A stretch of DNA of 64,000 nt from JAWPMT01 sp965229785 (GCA_965229785.1 CBDDJS010000001.1:7874001-7938000), one strand, 5' to 3'; numbered from the stretch's first letter, positions 1 to 9,148 are shown. Made by a program: numbers and translations. The notes: generated from the sequence alone by a model not told the origin.

Positions 1-273
1 ACTGCGCGACAATTATTCCTGATGGTGATGCTTGAAGGCGTATTTATGTCACTTGCTGGCATTTTGCTTGGCATCCTGACAAGTCGTGCCGGTTTGTTCA
101 TCGTATCAGGTTTGGCAGAGGAAAGGTTCCATTTCGACTTCAATAACATGGCCATACTGGCTCAGGAATATTATCTGTTTGGATTGTGTTTGCTCATAGG
201 CATTGTGGCTTCCATCATACCGGCTATACAAGCACTGCGCATTGATATATCCAGGGCATTAGCTGACGGGTGA
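1..273 (+). CDS. FtsX-family ABC transporter permease, C-terminal fragment
   Basis: The reading frame is open from the first base, so only the last 90 residues or so of a longer gene are in the window. The sequence shows two hydrophobic segments (about residues 15-40 and 60-77) followed by the ending IPAIQALRIDISRALADG. That ending matches the final helix and cytoplasmic tail (A-x-x-A-x-R-x-x-x-x-x-A-L) of FtsX/MacB-type permeases. Family knowledge: these are inner-membrane subunits of mechanotransmission or lipoprotein-releasing ABC systems. The partner ATPase and the rest of the gene lie outside, so the substrate cannot be judged. Confidence 0.75.
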   Translation, partial: TARQLFLMVMLEGVFMSLAGILLGILTSRAGLFIVSGLAEERFHFDFNNMAILAQEYYLFGLCLLIGIVASIIPAIQALRIDISRALADG

Positions 274-406
274 TCCCGTAACCTTCAGCGTAACAATCCC
301 GGAAGTCAACGTATTTGATGGCTTTGCTGCTGTTCAAAGCAGAGAGATATACCTGGGTCGTTCATTGAATTTTAAATCCATATACCCATCTCCTCACAAC
401 AATGCT

Positions 407-414
407 TAATTTTG
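407..414 (+). promoter_or_regulatory. Putative -7 element of a Bacteroidota promoter (TAATTTTG)
   Basis: TAATTTTG fits the Bacteroidota sigma-A -7 consensus TAnnTTTG. It lies 7 bases before the ATG at 422, so transcription would start at or within a base or two of the start codon, giving an almost leaderless message. No convincing -33 TTG is seen at the usual distance. Confidence 0.35.
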
Positions 415-421
415 CGCGCTG

Positions 422-1591
422 ATGGAAATTCTGGTCGTTTCGCACAAATACCCACCTTCGATCGGGGGCATGCAGAAGCAATGCTTCGAATTGGTGAAGG
501 GCCTCAAAAAGAATAACAAGGTCCATCACCTCATACATGAGCACGGTACCTCAAAATTGGGATTCCTGTTGCTCGTAAGTTTCCGGGCAAGGAATATTCT
601 GAAACGTTATCCGAACATCGATTTGGTGTATGCCAATGATGGATTGATGGCGTTTTTTCTGACACCTCTTTTCTGGATGACCAAAAAGCCAATTACGGTA
701 ACGATCCATGGCCTGGATGTCGTTTTTCCGTTAGGGTTTTACCAAAAATGGGTGCGTAAGTACTTGAATAAAAGCGCAGCGGTGATTGCGGTAAGCGATG
801 GTACCACGGAAGAGATCAGGAAGAGAGCAATTGAGGAAAAACGAATATTCACTGTGAAAAATGGATTCGATCCGGATTTCAAACCTTTGGAAGTGGATAC
901 GGGATACAAGGCCCAGCTGGCTCAAAAGCTCGGTGTAGATTTTGAAGGAAAGAAAGTACTGGTATCCATCGGACGCAGTGTAAAACGTAAAGGGTTTTCC
1001 TGGATGGTCAGTAAGATCATCCCTCAACTGGAAGATGTGATTTACATCATCATCGGTCCAACGCTTGGCGATTACGATACCGTACGACGAACAGAAAAAT
1101 TATTGCCAGGTGCGCTTTGGAATACATTGGTACTACTAGATGGGAAACCACTCGATGAGATCACTGTACATGAAAAAATCGAGGAATTACATTTAGGAGA
1201 TCGGGTCTTTCATGTTTCAGATCTGGATAATGATGAAGTAGCTCAGACACTGATGTTAGCAGACCTTTTTGTCATGCCTAACCTTTCTGTGCCCGGAGAT
1301 TTTGAAGGGTTCGGACTCGTGGCATTGGAAGCAGTCATGTCGGGTACGTTGAGCATAGCTTCCCGAACAGACGGAATACCATCCGCTATAACAGAAGACA
1401 AAAACGGCATTCTGCTGGAACCAGGAAACGAAGGGCAGTGGTTATCAACGATAAGGGAATTGCTAGCCGATGATTCGAAAAGATTAGATTTGGCGGAGCA
1501 ATTTCGGAATTACACCATTGAAAATGCTTCTTCCTGGGAACATATGGCCATGGAATATGAGGAAGTCTTCCAAAAAATATTAGCCCGCTGA
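422..1591 (+). CDS. Glycosyltransferase, GT4 family (GT-B fold)
   Basis: A 389-residue protein with the Rossmann-like N-terminus of GT4 enzymes (VVSHKYPPSIGGMQ, with the glycine-rich acceptor loop). The donor-binding half includes GRSVKRKG near residue 182 and the E-x7-E signature EGFGLVALE at residues 295-303. It is expected to transfer a sugar from a nucleotide-sugar to a lipid-linked or polysaccharide acceptor on the cytoplasmic face. It opens a tightly packed four-gene plus-strand cluster: its stop TGA shares one base with the ATG of the next gene. Donor and acceptor cannot be predicted. Length is normal for the family and the catalytic signature looks intact. Confidence 0.9.
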   Translation: MEILVVSHKYPPSIGGMQKQCFELVKGLKKNNKVHHLIHEHGTSKLGFLLLVSFRARNILKRYPNIDLVYANDGLMAFFLTPLFWMTKKPITVTIHGLDVVFPLGFYQKWVRKYLNKSAAVIAVSDGTTEEIRKRAIEEKRIFTVKNGFDPDFKPLEVDTGYKAQLAQKLGVDFEGKKVLVSIGRSVKRKGFSWMVSKIIPQLEDVIYIIIGPTLGDYDTVRRTEKLLPGALWNTLVLLDGKPLDEITVHEKIEELHLGDRVFHVSDLDNDEVAQTLMLADLFVMPNLSVPGDFEGFGLVALEAVMSGTLSIASRTDGIPSAITEDKNGILLEPGNEGQWLSTIRELLADDSKRLDLAEQFRNYTIENASSWEHMAMEYEEVFQKILAR

Positions 1592-2301
1592 TGAAATTTG
1601 TAACCGTAGCTACTCAGGAAAACAATGGTTTACGTTTGCTCAGGCAATCATGTGATCACTTTGGGATTGAACTGGAAGTATTGGGTTTCAATCAGCCCTA
1701 TCAGGGTAATGGGACCAAGATCATATACCTGACTCAGTTTCTTAAAGAACAAGATCCTGATGAGCTTGTATTTTTTACCGATGCCTACGATAGCTACTTT
1801 GTAAGGGATGTGTCTGATCTGGAGCAGGAGTTTAAGGCTTTCGGCCATCCGATAGTGTTTTCTTCGGAAGACAATTATTATTTCAGGATACAGGGAATTC
1901 CCCACTTGTTTTGGAACCGCTACTATTATTATAGATATCCGGCAAGTCAGTCCAGCTATAAGAAATACCGTTTCCTCAATTCCGGAGGATACATGGGCTA
2001 TGCAGGCAAAATCCTTGAATTGTTTCAGGCATCGGGGATTAACGGAAAGATGCGTAGTGATCAGGTCAACCTGCATCGGCATTTCGTCAATCATCCTGAC
2101 TCGATTCGATTGGATTATGACCATAAGATATTCACGAGTTACGGTAAGTTTTCGCAACCCGACCGCTTTACGGTAACGGATGACGAACTAAAAAATAATT
2201 TTACGGGTTCTAAGCCCTACATTTTTCATTTTCCAGGACCCAAACACAGAGGAATGTATGAGTATGCAGCTCAGTTTTCATTCCTAAATCCATCATTATG
2301 A
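1591..2301 (+). CDS. PLOD-like glycosyltransferase (procollagen galactosyl/glucosyltransferase-type GT-A domain)
   Basis: A 236-residue single-domain protein. Near residues 63-71 it has FFTDAYDSYF, equivalent to the metal-binding aspartates of the lysyl-hydroxylase (PLOD) glycosyltransferase domain. Around residues 130-141 it has FLNSGGYMGYA, which closely matches the PLOD donor-site motif. Similar stand-alone domains occur in bacterial polysaccharide loci, so a role in surface glycan assembly is inferred from motif and context. Its start overlaps the upstream stop by one base and its stop overlaps the next start (ATGA), indicating translational coupling. Substrate unknown. Confidence 0.75.
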   Translation: MKFVTVATQENNGLRLLRQSCDHFGIELEVLGFNQPYQGNGTKIIYLTQFLKEQDPDELVFFTDAYDSYFVRDVSDLEQEFKAFGHPIVFSSEDNYYFRIQGIPHLFWNRYYYYRYPASQSSYKKYRFLNSGGYMGYAGKILELFQASGINGKMRSDQVNLHRHFVNHPDSIRLDYDHKIFTSYGKFSQPDRFTVTDDELKNNFTGSKPYIFHFPGPKHRGMYEYAAQFSFLNPSL

Positions 2302-3983
2302 ATTTAAGTATTGTAGCATTTTCCAGTTTGCAATATCCTTTGTCAGAGGAGTTGAAATCATACTGTGATAAGCATGACGTGGCTTTGCACGAATTGACTT
2401 TAGCTGAGGGTGTTTGGACGGAAAAATTGAAAGTTGTCAGGCTCCATGAGTTTCTTGGAGAAAGCCGTTTGCAAGAGAAATCCCTTATTCTGGTGGTGAA
2501 TGGTGTAGGGACATACCTGGCAGGAAAGCCGGAGGCCCTGGTCGAAAAATTTCAACAGCAGGATACGGATTTACTGTTTGCCGCAGATGCTAATTTCAAT
2601 TATCCGGAAGGACCACTACAGTATTATCATTGGAAGTATTACCCCAGAAACCAGAAATACAATTATCTCGATTCGGACGCGTTCATAGGCGAAGTTGGAG
2701 CAGTCAGGGATTTGCTACGAGATATCAATAGTGCTTATCATCTGAGCAATGGAGCAGCCGTGGAGGACCTTTATTTTACGAGGTACTACCTGGATGTCTT
2801 TCTGGAAATAAGCACACCTGCTTACAAGATGGCCGTAGATGGCAATCAGGAAGTACTGGCGGCAACGCGCGGAAGTTTAGGGGCGACCAAGTTTCCATAT
2901 TTCAATTGGGTAATGGATCACTTTATCGCACTGTCTGAAGCGGAGCGAAGCGCCAGGGGCGGGTACGTCCGAAAAAAGATTCGTGGATTGAAGTTTGATG
3001 CGAAAAATAGGTCATTCAGGAATACCCGAACAGGCACAGCGCCAGGTGTGGTCACTGTGCCTCAGGAATATGCGGCGGATGTTGACTTCAAAGGTTCCTC
3101 AGGGTTTGTCAATGCTTTCAAGAGCTGGGTATCCTACAAAGTAGCCTTTTTTCGATTTGTGCTGGTGTTTATTGTGAACCGTTTTTCAATAAATCCCCAC
3201 CACACCTTCCGATTTGAGAAGCATAAGAATCCGGATTACGAGAAAACCATGAGAAGTTTCCTGGGATTTCTGGAGAAAGGTGAGGCTTTCACATTTGCTC
3301 ACTTCAATGATGGTGAGCTAAACTTCATTAAGAAATTCCTGGCCAAGGACCACAAGAAGACCTGGAATGGTAGAATTCAGGATCAATATGACATTCCATT
3401 GGCGGAACGGTTGCTAGACTCGATCAAATATCAACAGGAGAATTACTATATCGGAGTAAGTTGTTCTACATGTGCGGCACCCAGAAGAAAAATAGCAGAT
3501 GATCTGATGGGTGATTACTCAGGTAAAGTAGGGGCCATGGTCTTTCATCATAACCTGTTTTATCTGCCCAAGATCATTTCTCAAATGAGCAATCGGGAAA
3601 TGTTCTTTGTGATGAATGATTACCAGGAACTGGACATATTGGAGCACCTGGGAGTCACCGTGAAAGAAGAAAATAAGATCAAGATCCCTTTTGTGAATTC
3701 ACATAAGGAGTATGATAATCTTAAGGATCGGAAGTTTCCTGAAGGCGCTTTTGTTATTCTTATGTGCGGTATGCTGGCCAAGATCCTCATCAGGAATTGG
3801 TACGAATTGAATCCGAAAGTGACTTTCATTGCGCTCGGCTCTACTATGGATGATTTCATTCAACTGTCCAATACCAATTATCGTCCCTATCCCAAAAAGC
3901 TGCCATTGACAAGGAATGTCCATTTGATCAAATCCTTCCTGTTTGGAAAGAAGAAGCAATGCGTGGAGTGCTACAACATCTAA
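2298..3983 (+). CDS. Two-domain glycosyltransferase: degenerate PLOD-like domain plus GT-D (DUF1792-like) domain
   Basis: 561 residues. The first 230 or so align by eye with the preceding gene product, but the metal-site segment FTDAYDSYF is replaced by VVNGVGTYL, so both aspartates are gone; the donor motif is altered to YLDSDAFIG. A basic, hydrophobic linker (about residues 272-297) could be a membrane-associated helix. From about residue 325 the protein resembles GT-D fold transferases (DUF1792): HFNDGELNFIKKF matches their GDGE-type motif, and LGSTMDDF near the end matches the conserved closing segment. My reading is a tandem duplicate whose first domain lost catalysis and now serves as an accessory or binding module. 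Four-base overlap with the upstream gene. Confidence 0.7.
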   Translation: MNLSIVAFSSLQYPLSEELKSYCDKHDVALHELTLAEGVWTEKLKVVRLHEFLGESRLQEKSLILVVNGVGTYLAGKPEALVEKFQQQDTDLLFAADANFNYPEGPLQYYHWKYYPRNQKYNYLDSDAFIGEVGAVRDLLRDINSAYHLSNGAAVEDLYFTRYYLDVFLEISTPAYKMAVDGNQEVLAATRGSLGATKFPYFNWVMDHFIALSEAERSARGGYVRKKIRGLKFDAKNRSFRNTRTGTAPGVVTVPQEYAADVDFKGSSGFVNAFKSWVSYKVAFFRFVLVFIVNRFSINPHHTFRFEKHKNPDYEKTMRSFLGFLEKGEAFTFAHFNDGELNFIKKFLAKDHKKTWNGRIQDQYDIPLAERLLDSIKYQQENYYIGVSCSTCAAPRRKIADDLMGDYSGKVGAMVFHHNLFYLPKIISQMSNREMFFVMNDYQELDILEHLGVTVKEENKIKIPFVNSHKEYDNLKDRKFPEGAFVILMCGMLAKILIRNWYELNPKVTFIALGSTMDDFIQLSNTNYRPYPKKLPLTRNVHLIKSFLFGKKKQCVECYNI

Positions 3984-3986
3984 GCC

Positions 3987-5030
3987 ATGAAAATCCTTTT
4001 TACCGGTAACGACGATTTCAAGTACAACCGAACCCGGATCCTGTTGAACGGATTGTTGGAAAGTCCGGAGGTAGAAGTAATTCAGTATCCACTGAATAAA
4101 GAAGGGTTTTCTAAAGCAGAATTTCAAAAACAAGCAGAGGAAGCTGATTACATCTACATTGGTGCCATGCGACATAGCGATGTTCGTCCCGTGAGAAAAA
4201 TGACTTCCACGCCCATTGTATTTGATCCGCTGATATCAAAATACCTGACCCGTACCATCGATCACGGGAAATGGTGGACGGCACCTGAAAAATATTATCG
4301 TGATTGGGTTGCTTTCAGAAACTGTGATGTGATCATGATGGATACCCAGGGTGATATCGATTGGATTGTTAATAAGTATAACCTGGATCCTGCAAACATT
4401 TTTGTCCTTCCCATCGGTGTGGATACTTCCATCTTTAAGCCGGCACCAGGTGAATCCAATGAAAAGTTCACCGTGGGTTTTCATGGAGGATTTATACCAC
4501 TGCAGGGATTGGATAAGATCGTTGAAACGGCCCGAGTCCTGCAAAAGGAAACGGACATCCATTTCGATATCGTAGGAGCAGGCTCTCAATACAAAAAGAT
4601 AAGAAAGCTAGCTGATGGTTATCAACTGGAAAACATGCAATTCCGAGGTTGGGTTAACTACGATGACATCAATCCGATCATTAATGCCTTTGATGTGTGC
4701 CTGGGCATTTTTGCAGATTCTATCAAAACTGATCTGGTGATCCCTAATAAGGTTTACGAATATGCAGCCTTGGGCAAATGTATCATAACGAAGGATACGC
4801 CGGCAATCAAGGAAGTCTTTACTGATGGGAAAGATATTCAATTAACACAGGCTACTCCGGAGAATATGGCAGAAGCCATCCTGGCGATGAAGGAAGATCA
4901 GGAGAAGAGAACAAACATTGGTAAAGCTGCTTACGAACTCATAGTCAATGGTTACGACCCGCTAAACATCGGGAAGAAGTTCGTGAAGAACATGGAGCAG
5001 TGGGAGTCTTCGAAGACCTCAGACTCCTAA
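3987..5030 (+). CDS. Glycosyltransferase, GT4-like
   Basis: 347 residues with the two-lobed GT-B layout: an acceptor half (residues 1-150), then VGFHGGFIPLQGLDKIV, a typical donor-domain opening. The segment VIPNKVYEYAALGKCII near residues 252-268 takes the place of the usual E-x7-E loop, as in GT4 relatives that use P-x-K-x-x-E-Y. It starts three bases after the preceding stop and is the last gene of the plus-strand polysaccharide cluster. It ends convergently to an epimerase gene 55 bases away. Sugar specificity cannot be inferred. Confidence 0.85.
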   Translation: MKILFTGNDDFKYNRTRILLNGLLESPEVEVIQYPLNKEGFSKAEFQKQAEEADYIYIGAMRHSDVRPVRKMTSTPIVFDPLISKYLTRTIDHGKWWTAPEKYYRDWVAFRNCDVIMMDTQGDIDWIVNKYNLDPANIFVLPIGVDTSIFKPAPGESNEKFTVGFHGGFIPLQGLDKIVETARVLQKETDIHFDIVGAGSQYKKIRKLADGYQLENMQFRGWVNYDDINPIINAFDVCLGIFADSIKTDLVIPNKVYEYAALGKCIITKDTPAIKEVFTDGKDIQLTQATPENMAEAILAMKEDQEKRTNIGKAAYELIVNGYDPLNIGKKFVKNMEQWESSKTSDS

Positions 5031-5084
5031 CTTGAGGAATTCGGGTGATCATGAACCACCTACTTAACTAGGTTTATCGAAGGA

Positions 5085-6086
5085 TCAGTCCTCCAACCAA
5101 ATAGGAGGTAGCTTTTCCAAAATCTCGATGTTCTCGAATCTGTTGCTTTTATTAATACCGACCGTCTTAGCCCAGTCAGCCATCTTTTTCAAACCTTCGG
5201 CAAGGCTGGTTTTGGCATACTCGCCAAAGTATTCGATAGTCTTGGAATGATCGGAATAAGCATGAAGCACTTCGTTTCTGGCTTCCGTAAATCGTAACTC
5301 GCCATCTATTTCCATGGCGGTCATCACTTCGGTTGCGAGATCTTTTACTGAATAATTCTTATCAGCGCCTACGTTGAATACCTGTCCGTATGCTTTAGGA
5401 TCATTCACACAATTGGCAATAACCGGAGAGATATCACCGACATAGGTAAATGCGCGTGTTTGTGATCCATCACCAAAAATGGTCAGAGGCTTGTCTTGCA
5501 TGAGTTGATTCATGAAGATACCAACCACATTTCTGTAGCGGTCTCCCAGGTTTTGATACTCGCCATAGACGTTATGGGGGCGGAATACGACATAATCCAA
5601 TCCGAACATCTCATGCGAAACGCGCAATTCCTGCTCTACGGCCAGTTTTGCGATCCCATAGGGGTCTTCAGGAACAGGAGTCATCGCTTCCGTCATTGGA
5701 GGCTCTAAAGCACCATAAACGGCAATGGAGGAGGTGAAGACAAAGCAGGATACTTTGTGTTTGATCGATTCGTTGATCAGATTGACACTGCCGATCAGGT
5801 TATTGTTGTAGTTGAATCGCTTGATGAAATGGCTCAGGCCCTCAGCTGCATAGGCTGCCAGGTGGTATACATATTTGATTTTGTGATCATTGAAGAGTTG
5901 CTCCAATAATTCATGATCTGTGATGGACCCTTTGATGAATTTGGCTTCAGCCGGAATATTCTCTTCAAAACCTCCGGAGAGGTCATCTAAAACTATGACG
6001 TTGTGGCCAGCAGCTAATAGGTCACGAACTACATGTGCTCCTACAAATCCTGCACCACCAGTTACCAAAGAATATTCCATTTTCAT
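5085..6086 (-). CDS. NAD-dependent nucleotide-sugar epimerase/dehydratase (extended SDR)
   Basis: 333 residues. The N-terminal dinucleotide-binding motif TGGAGFVGAH is at residues 9-18, SS at 119-120 supplies the catalytic serine region, and the YxxxK pair is Y143 and K147 (PYGIAK). The layout matches UDP-glucose 4-epimerase-like extended short-chain dehydrogenases acting on nucleotide sugars in the cytoplasm, making precursors for the surrounding glycosyltransferases. Whether it is a 4-epimerase or a dehydratase cannot be settled. Two starts are possible, ATG at 6086 or 6080; both leave the Rossmann motif intact. It follows the methyltransferase gene by 60 bases and may be cotranscribed or use its own weak promoter. 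Confidence 0.85.
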   Translation of the reverse strand: MKMEYSLVTGGAGFVGAHVVRDLLAAGHNVIVLDDLSGGFEENIPAEAKFIKGSITDHELLEQLFNDHKIKYVYHLAAYAAEGLSHFIKRFNYNNNLIGSVNLINESIKHKVSCFVFTSSIAVYGALEPPMTEAMTPVPEDPYGIAKLAVEQELRVSHEMFGLDYVVFRPHNVYGEYQNLGDRYRNVVGIFMNQLMQDKPLTIFGDGSQTRAFTYVGDISPVIANCVNDPKAYGQVFNVGADKNYSVKDLATEVMTAMEIDGELRFTEARNEVLHAYSDHSKTIEYFGEYAKTSLAEGLKKMADWAKTVGINKSNRFENIEILEKLPPIWLED

Positions 6087-6100
6087 TCAAAAGTTTGCCG

Positions 6101-6108
6101 CGAAATTA
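6101..6108 (-). promoter_or_regulatory. Weak candidate -7 element (TAATTTCG) before the epimerase gene
   Basis: Read on the minus strand the bases are TAATTTCG followed by CGGC, one mismatch from TAnnTTTG, 14 bases before the start at 6086. No -33 element is visible. The upstream gene ends only 38 bases away, so simple read-through is an equally good explanation. Confidence 0.22.
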
Positions 6109-6145
6109 AGGAAAGTTTGGGAAGAATACGATCTGCGTAAAGGGA

Positions 6146-7102
6146 CTACCTGCCCAAATAAAAACAAGCCCGACAGCCTCGTTCCTCGCTGTTCAGTTGC
6201 TCCACTTCCTTCTGGTAACGTGACTTTTCTTTTTGTAAGTCTTCCGGAGTAGGGTCATTGGAGGGAATATCTCTTTTCCATTTTTCACTCCCAATGATCT
6301 CAAAAGAACTGGAATCATACAATCGATGGTGGACCTTTAAGCCATGTCGACCGGCCATGAGGTCAATGCTCTCTTTGGTGTGAAGGAAGAAGTGCCGCGG
6401 GGGATCCAGTTCCACCCAATTGATACCATATTTTTCCCAGGCTGCGCTATCAGCAACCGGTACGCGAATCACAATGCGGCCATCAGGATTCAGGATATCC
6501 CGGAGTTTTCTAAAAACTTCATCCTGATTAGGCATGTGTTCCAGAGAATGGTGCAACATGATCAGGTCATAAGAATCTTTAACATCCTGAATCTGCTTTT
6601 TGAGCACAGTCACTCCATTCGAATAGTTGATGTCTTTTTCGATGAAAGGATCAACACCCGTCAGGTTTCTAAAACCGTAGCGATGCATTTCCATCAACAA
6701 ATTACCCTGTCCACAACCTACATCGAGAATGCCTGAATTGAAGTCCACTTTGCAATGTTCATTAAGCCACAACAAGTGACCGGGAAATGCTTTACGCAAC
6801 AGTTTTCCAAGCGGGTTACTGGTCTTTAAGGTATTGAGTGAGATCTCCTTTTTGGCAAATGCCTCGAAAGCACTCATTTTTTTAGGCTGGAAGGAGTAAT
6901 AATCTTCGGGGTAATAAGCATCCATTTCCTCGGGAAACGCTGCGATTTGAACGCAACCACAAGCACCGCATTGGAAGTATTCGAATTCCTCACGTAACCC
7001 GTACATCATTTCTCTTGCGAGATAAGCCGTATTGTTTTCTGCATTCTGGCAAATGCGACAATACGTAGGTTCAATTTCCGTGTGTTCTTCTGTATTCTTC
7101 AT
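6146..7102 (-). CDS. Class I SAM-dependent methyltransferase with N-terminal zinc-binding segment
   Basis: 318 residues from the ATG at 7102; an in-frame TTG at 7114 would add four residues. The N-terminus has a CxxC pair (CRIC) and a second one (CGAC) spaced like a small zinc ribbon, as in methyltransferases of sugar or polysaccharide loci. Motif I of the SAM fold is ILDVGCGQGNL near residue 120, followed by LIMLHHSLEHM typical of post-motif II. It probably methylates a nucleotide sugar or glycan. The start lies inside the 3' end of the upstream GT2 gene (32-base overlap), so the two are coupled. The acceptor atom is unknown. Confidence 0.8.
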   Translation of the reverse strand: MKNTEEHTEIEPTYCRICQNAENNTAYLAREMMYGLREEFEYFQCGACGCVQIAAFPEEMDAYYPEDYYSFQPKKMSAFEAFAKKEISLNTLKTSNPLGKLLRKAFPGHLLWLNEHCKVDFNSGILDVGCGQGNLLMEMHRYGFRNLTGVDPFIEKDINYSNGVTVLKKQIQDVKDSYDLIMLHHSLEHMPNQDEVFRKLRDILNPDGRIVIRVPVADSAAWEKYGINWVELDPPRHFFLHTKESIDLMAGRHGLKVHHRLYDSSSFEIIGSEKWKRDIPSNDPTPEDLQKEKSRYQKEVEQLNSEERGCRACFYLGR

Positions 7103-8003
7103 AGACACCACCAAATATTCCGTTAAAAGTACCTAATCCCTTCATCCAGATACGCTGTGCATGTAATCGCAGCATAGGACCCAGGGGTAGGGTAATGATC
7201 GATAAAAATCCACCCACAACCAATTGGAAAACTCCATTAAAAAATTGTGTGGATGCCGCTCGTGCATAGCCGTATTCTAATCGCTTTCGGATGAATTTTG
7301 AATTGGTTCTTCGATAAGCCCGTTTTAATATCCATTCACGGGTTACTCGTGAGGGCGGGAAATATTCTTTCACTAACCGGTCATCCAGCCAAACGATTTT
7401 GGCTCCTTTCAGGGCGGCTTGTCGAAAAAGGAAAGTATCAGAAGCACCAGCGAAATTCAATGCAGGATGAAATCTCAATCCCCACTCATCCACCAGCTTG
7501 CGCTTAAAGATAACATTGCTGGTACTGCCTGACTGCCGAATGGACCCTGTTGGGAAGCTGTGCCAATCCAGAAATCGCCCTTTCACGATCCATTTAGGTG
7601 TTTCCGGAGGTAATACTCGTTCTACAGCTCCATCAACCGCATCGGCATCATACTTCAATAAAGTATTGTACATGCCCGTCAGCCAGTTTCTATTAACCGT
7701 TTCATCATCATCCACGAACGTAATGTAATCTACCTTCATGGCAATGGCTTCTTCCAAAACCCGATTGCGCATATGAATGATGCCTCGTTCGGCTACCACA
7801 AGGTACTTCGACTTAAAAGGGAACTTATCCTGATACTTTTCGAAGACAGCTCGCGCACTTTCATCAGCATCATTATCCGAAAGAAGGAGCGTCGCTTCTG
7901 CGTTTTCTGGCAGATCAATCTGAGTCAACGATTTGAGGGTGTTTTCCAACATTTTAGGTCGCTGGAAGGTACCTAATCCCAATGCGAATGTGATCTTACT
8001 CAT
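7071..8003 (-). CDS. Glycosyltransferase, GT2 family (GT-A fold)
   Basis: 310 residues. The opening ALGLGTFQRPKMLENTLKS is the nucleotide-sugar-binding start of GT2 enzymes, and YITFVDDDETV near residue 95 carries the acidic metal-binding triad. A hydrophobic stretch near residues 255-275 (VVGGFLSIITLPLGPML) suggests membrane anchorage of the C-terminal end. It acts at the cytoplasmic membrane on a glycan in the same locus. Its start overlaps the preceding gene's stop by eight bases and its end overlaps the methyltransferase start, so the minus arm is translated as one unit. Confidence 0.88.
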   Translation of the reverse strand: MSKITFALGLGTFQRPKMLENTLKSLTQIDLPENAEATLLLSDNDADESARAVFEKYQDKFPFKSKYLVVAERGIIHMRNRVLEEAIAMKVDYITFVDDDETVNRNWLTGMYNTLLKYDADAVDGAVERVLPPETPKWIVKGRFLDWHSFPTGSIRQSGSTSNVIFKRKLVDEWGLRFHPALNFAGASDTFLFRQAALKGAKIVWLDDRLVKEYFPPSRVTREWILKRAYRRTNSKFIRKRLEYGYARAASTQFFNGVFQLVVGGFLSIITLPLGPMLRLHAQRIWMKGLGTFNGIFGGVYEEYRRTHGN

Positions 8004-9105
8004 GGGCCGCTACGGTCTTTTGAGATGTACTCAACAACGTTTGTAAGAAGGCAATATAATACCAGACGCCAACTCCCAGATGGATAAGACCAAATGTCCA
8101 GTGAGGTTTGATGATCCGGATGGCGTAACCGACGAACATTAAGACAAAAGGAAGGTATTGTTTGCGCTCCAGGGTTAACATGATCACGAAGGGCATGGAC
8201 CAGACCAGCAATTGTCGGTGAGTAACAAAGGTGAACCAGGCCAATGTGACCATGACCAGACCCACATAATAGATGTAATTGCTATCTTTCACTTTGAGAG
8301 CCGGTAATCCGATCATCAAGACAAACATGACCAACCAGATCAATTTCGCCTCTGGCAAGGACAAATGTTCAAACAGATCCTTGATGGTTCCTATACCAAC
8401 CTTCGTGCTGGCAGCACCCTTCCATAGGGGGTGCCCGAGCAAGTTTTGAACAAATGTCTCAGGACACTTCAGAATGAAAGGCAGGAAGCCCAAAACCACT
8501 ACGCCAATGGTAATGACGCCCAGTATAAATGCCTTTTTGAAGTTACGGTTTCGGACAAAAGAAAACAGAACGATGGCCAATGGAAATTGCTTCAGCAGGA
8601 CACCAAATCCAGCTGCTAACCCAGATTTGAAAAGCTTGTCTTCGTGCATGTACATCAGCGACAATAACAGGAAGAAAGTGGTGAATCCATCCCAGTGTGC
8701 AATCCCCACCTCAATCAAAGCGATGGGATTGAGTGCATAGATCATGGCAGCATGGGTAGCGATACCTTCTTTTCCAAGTTTACGGAAGAAGGCGAAAATG
8801 ACTAATGGTACCAAAGCATCTCCCAGGCCCAGTGGAAGTGTGATGAGGAATCCTTGCAATAGGGGATGACCACCTGAAAACCAGTTCATCAATCCGCTGA
8901 GATAAGGATACAGGGGAGTGTGATTATAAGCGCATTCGCAATACAACCATTTGCCGGACGTAATGCATTCGGCGATGGGGAGACGATACCCTACGTAATC
9001 GGGTGCGGTGATCACAAAAAAAAGAGCTACCAGGCGAAGCACCAGACCAATCATCCAAAATCGTTTGACTGGGGTAGGAAGTGAAGTAAAAAAGTCTTTG
9101 ATCAA
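7996..9105 (-). CDS. Multi-pass membrane mannosyltransferase-like protein (GT-C fold, GT87/PIG-M-like)
   Basis: 369 residues with about nine hydrophobic segments and an acidic/aromatic first periplasmic loop (APDYVGYRLPIAECI), as in GT-C transferases that use polyprenyl-phosphate sugars. NPIALIEVGIAHWDG near residue 125 resembles the conserved loop of GT87 and PIG-M-type enzymes. It probably adds a sugar to a lipid-linked or surface glycan on the periplasmic side. The start is a TTG at 9105; no upstream ATG is in frame. It is the first gene of the minus-strand glycan operon. Family assignment is by topology and motif shape, so moderately certain. Confidence 0.65.
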   Translation of the reverse strand: MIKDFFTSLPTPVKRFWMIGLVLRLVALFFVITAPDYVGYRLPIAECITSGKWLYCECAYNHTPLYPYLSGLMNWFSGGHPLLQGFLITLPLGLGDALVPLVIFAFFRKLGKEGIATHAAMIYALNPIALIEVGIAHWDGFTTFFLLLSLMYMHEDKLFKSGLAAGFGVLLKQFPLAIVLFSFVRNRNFKKAFILGVITIGVVVLGFLPFILKCPETFVQNLLGHPLWKGAASTKVGIGTIKDLFEHLSLPEAKLIWLVMFVLMIGLPALKVKDSNYIYYVGLVMVTLAWFTFVTHRQLLVWSMPFVIMLTLERKQYLPFVLMFVGYAIRIIKPHWTFGLIHLGVGVWYYIAFLQTLLSTSQKTVAAHE

Positions 9106-9148
9106 GGGCCTTATTATCTACTTGGCTGCAAATATGGTGGAATTCGCC

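Noticed and set aside
1648..2157. 169-codon minus-strand frame
   Set aside because: Antisense to the PLOD-like transferase, low-complexity hydrophobic composition, no motif.
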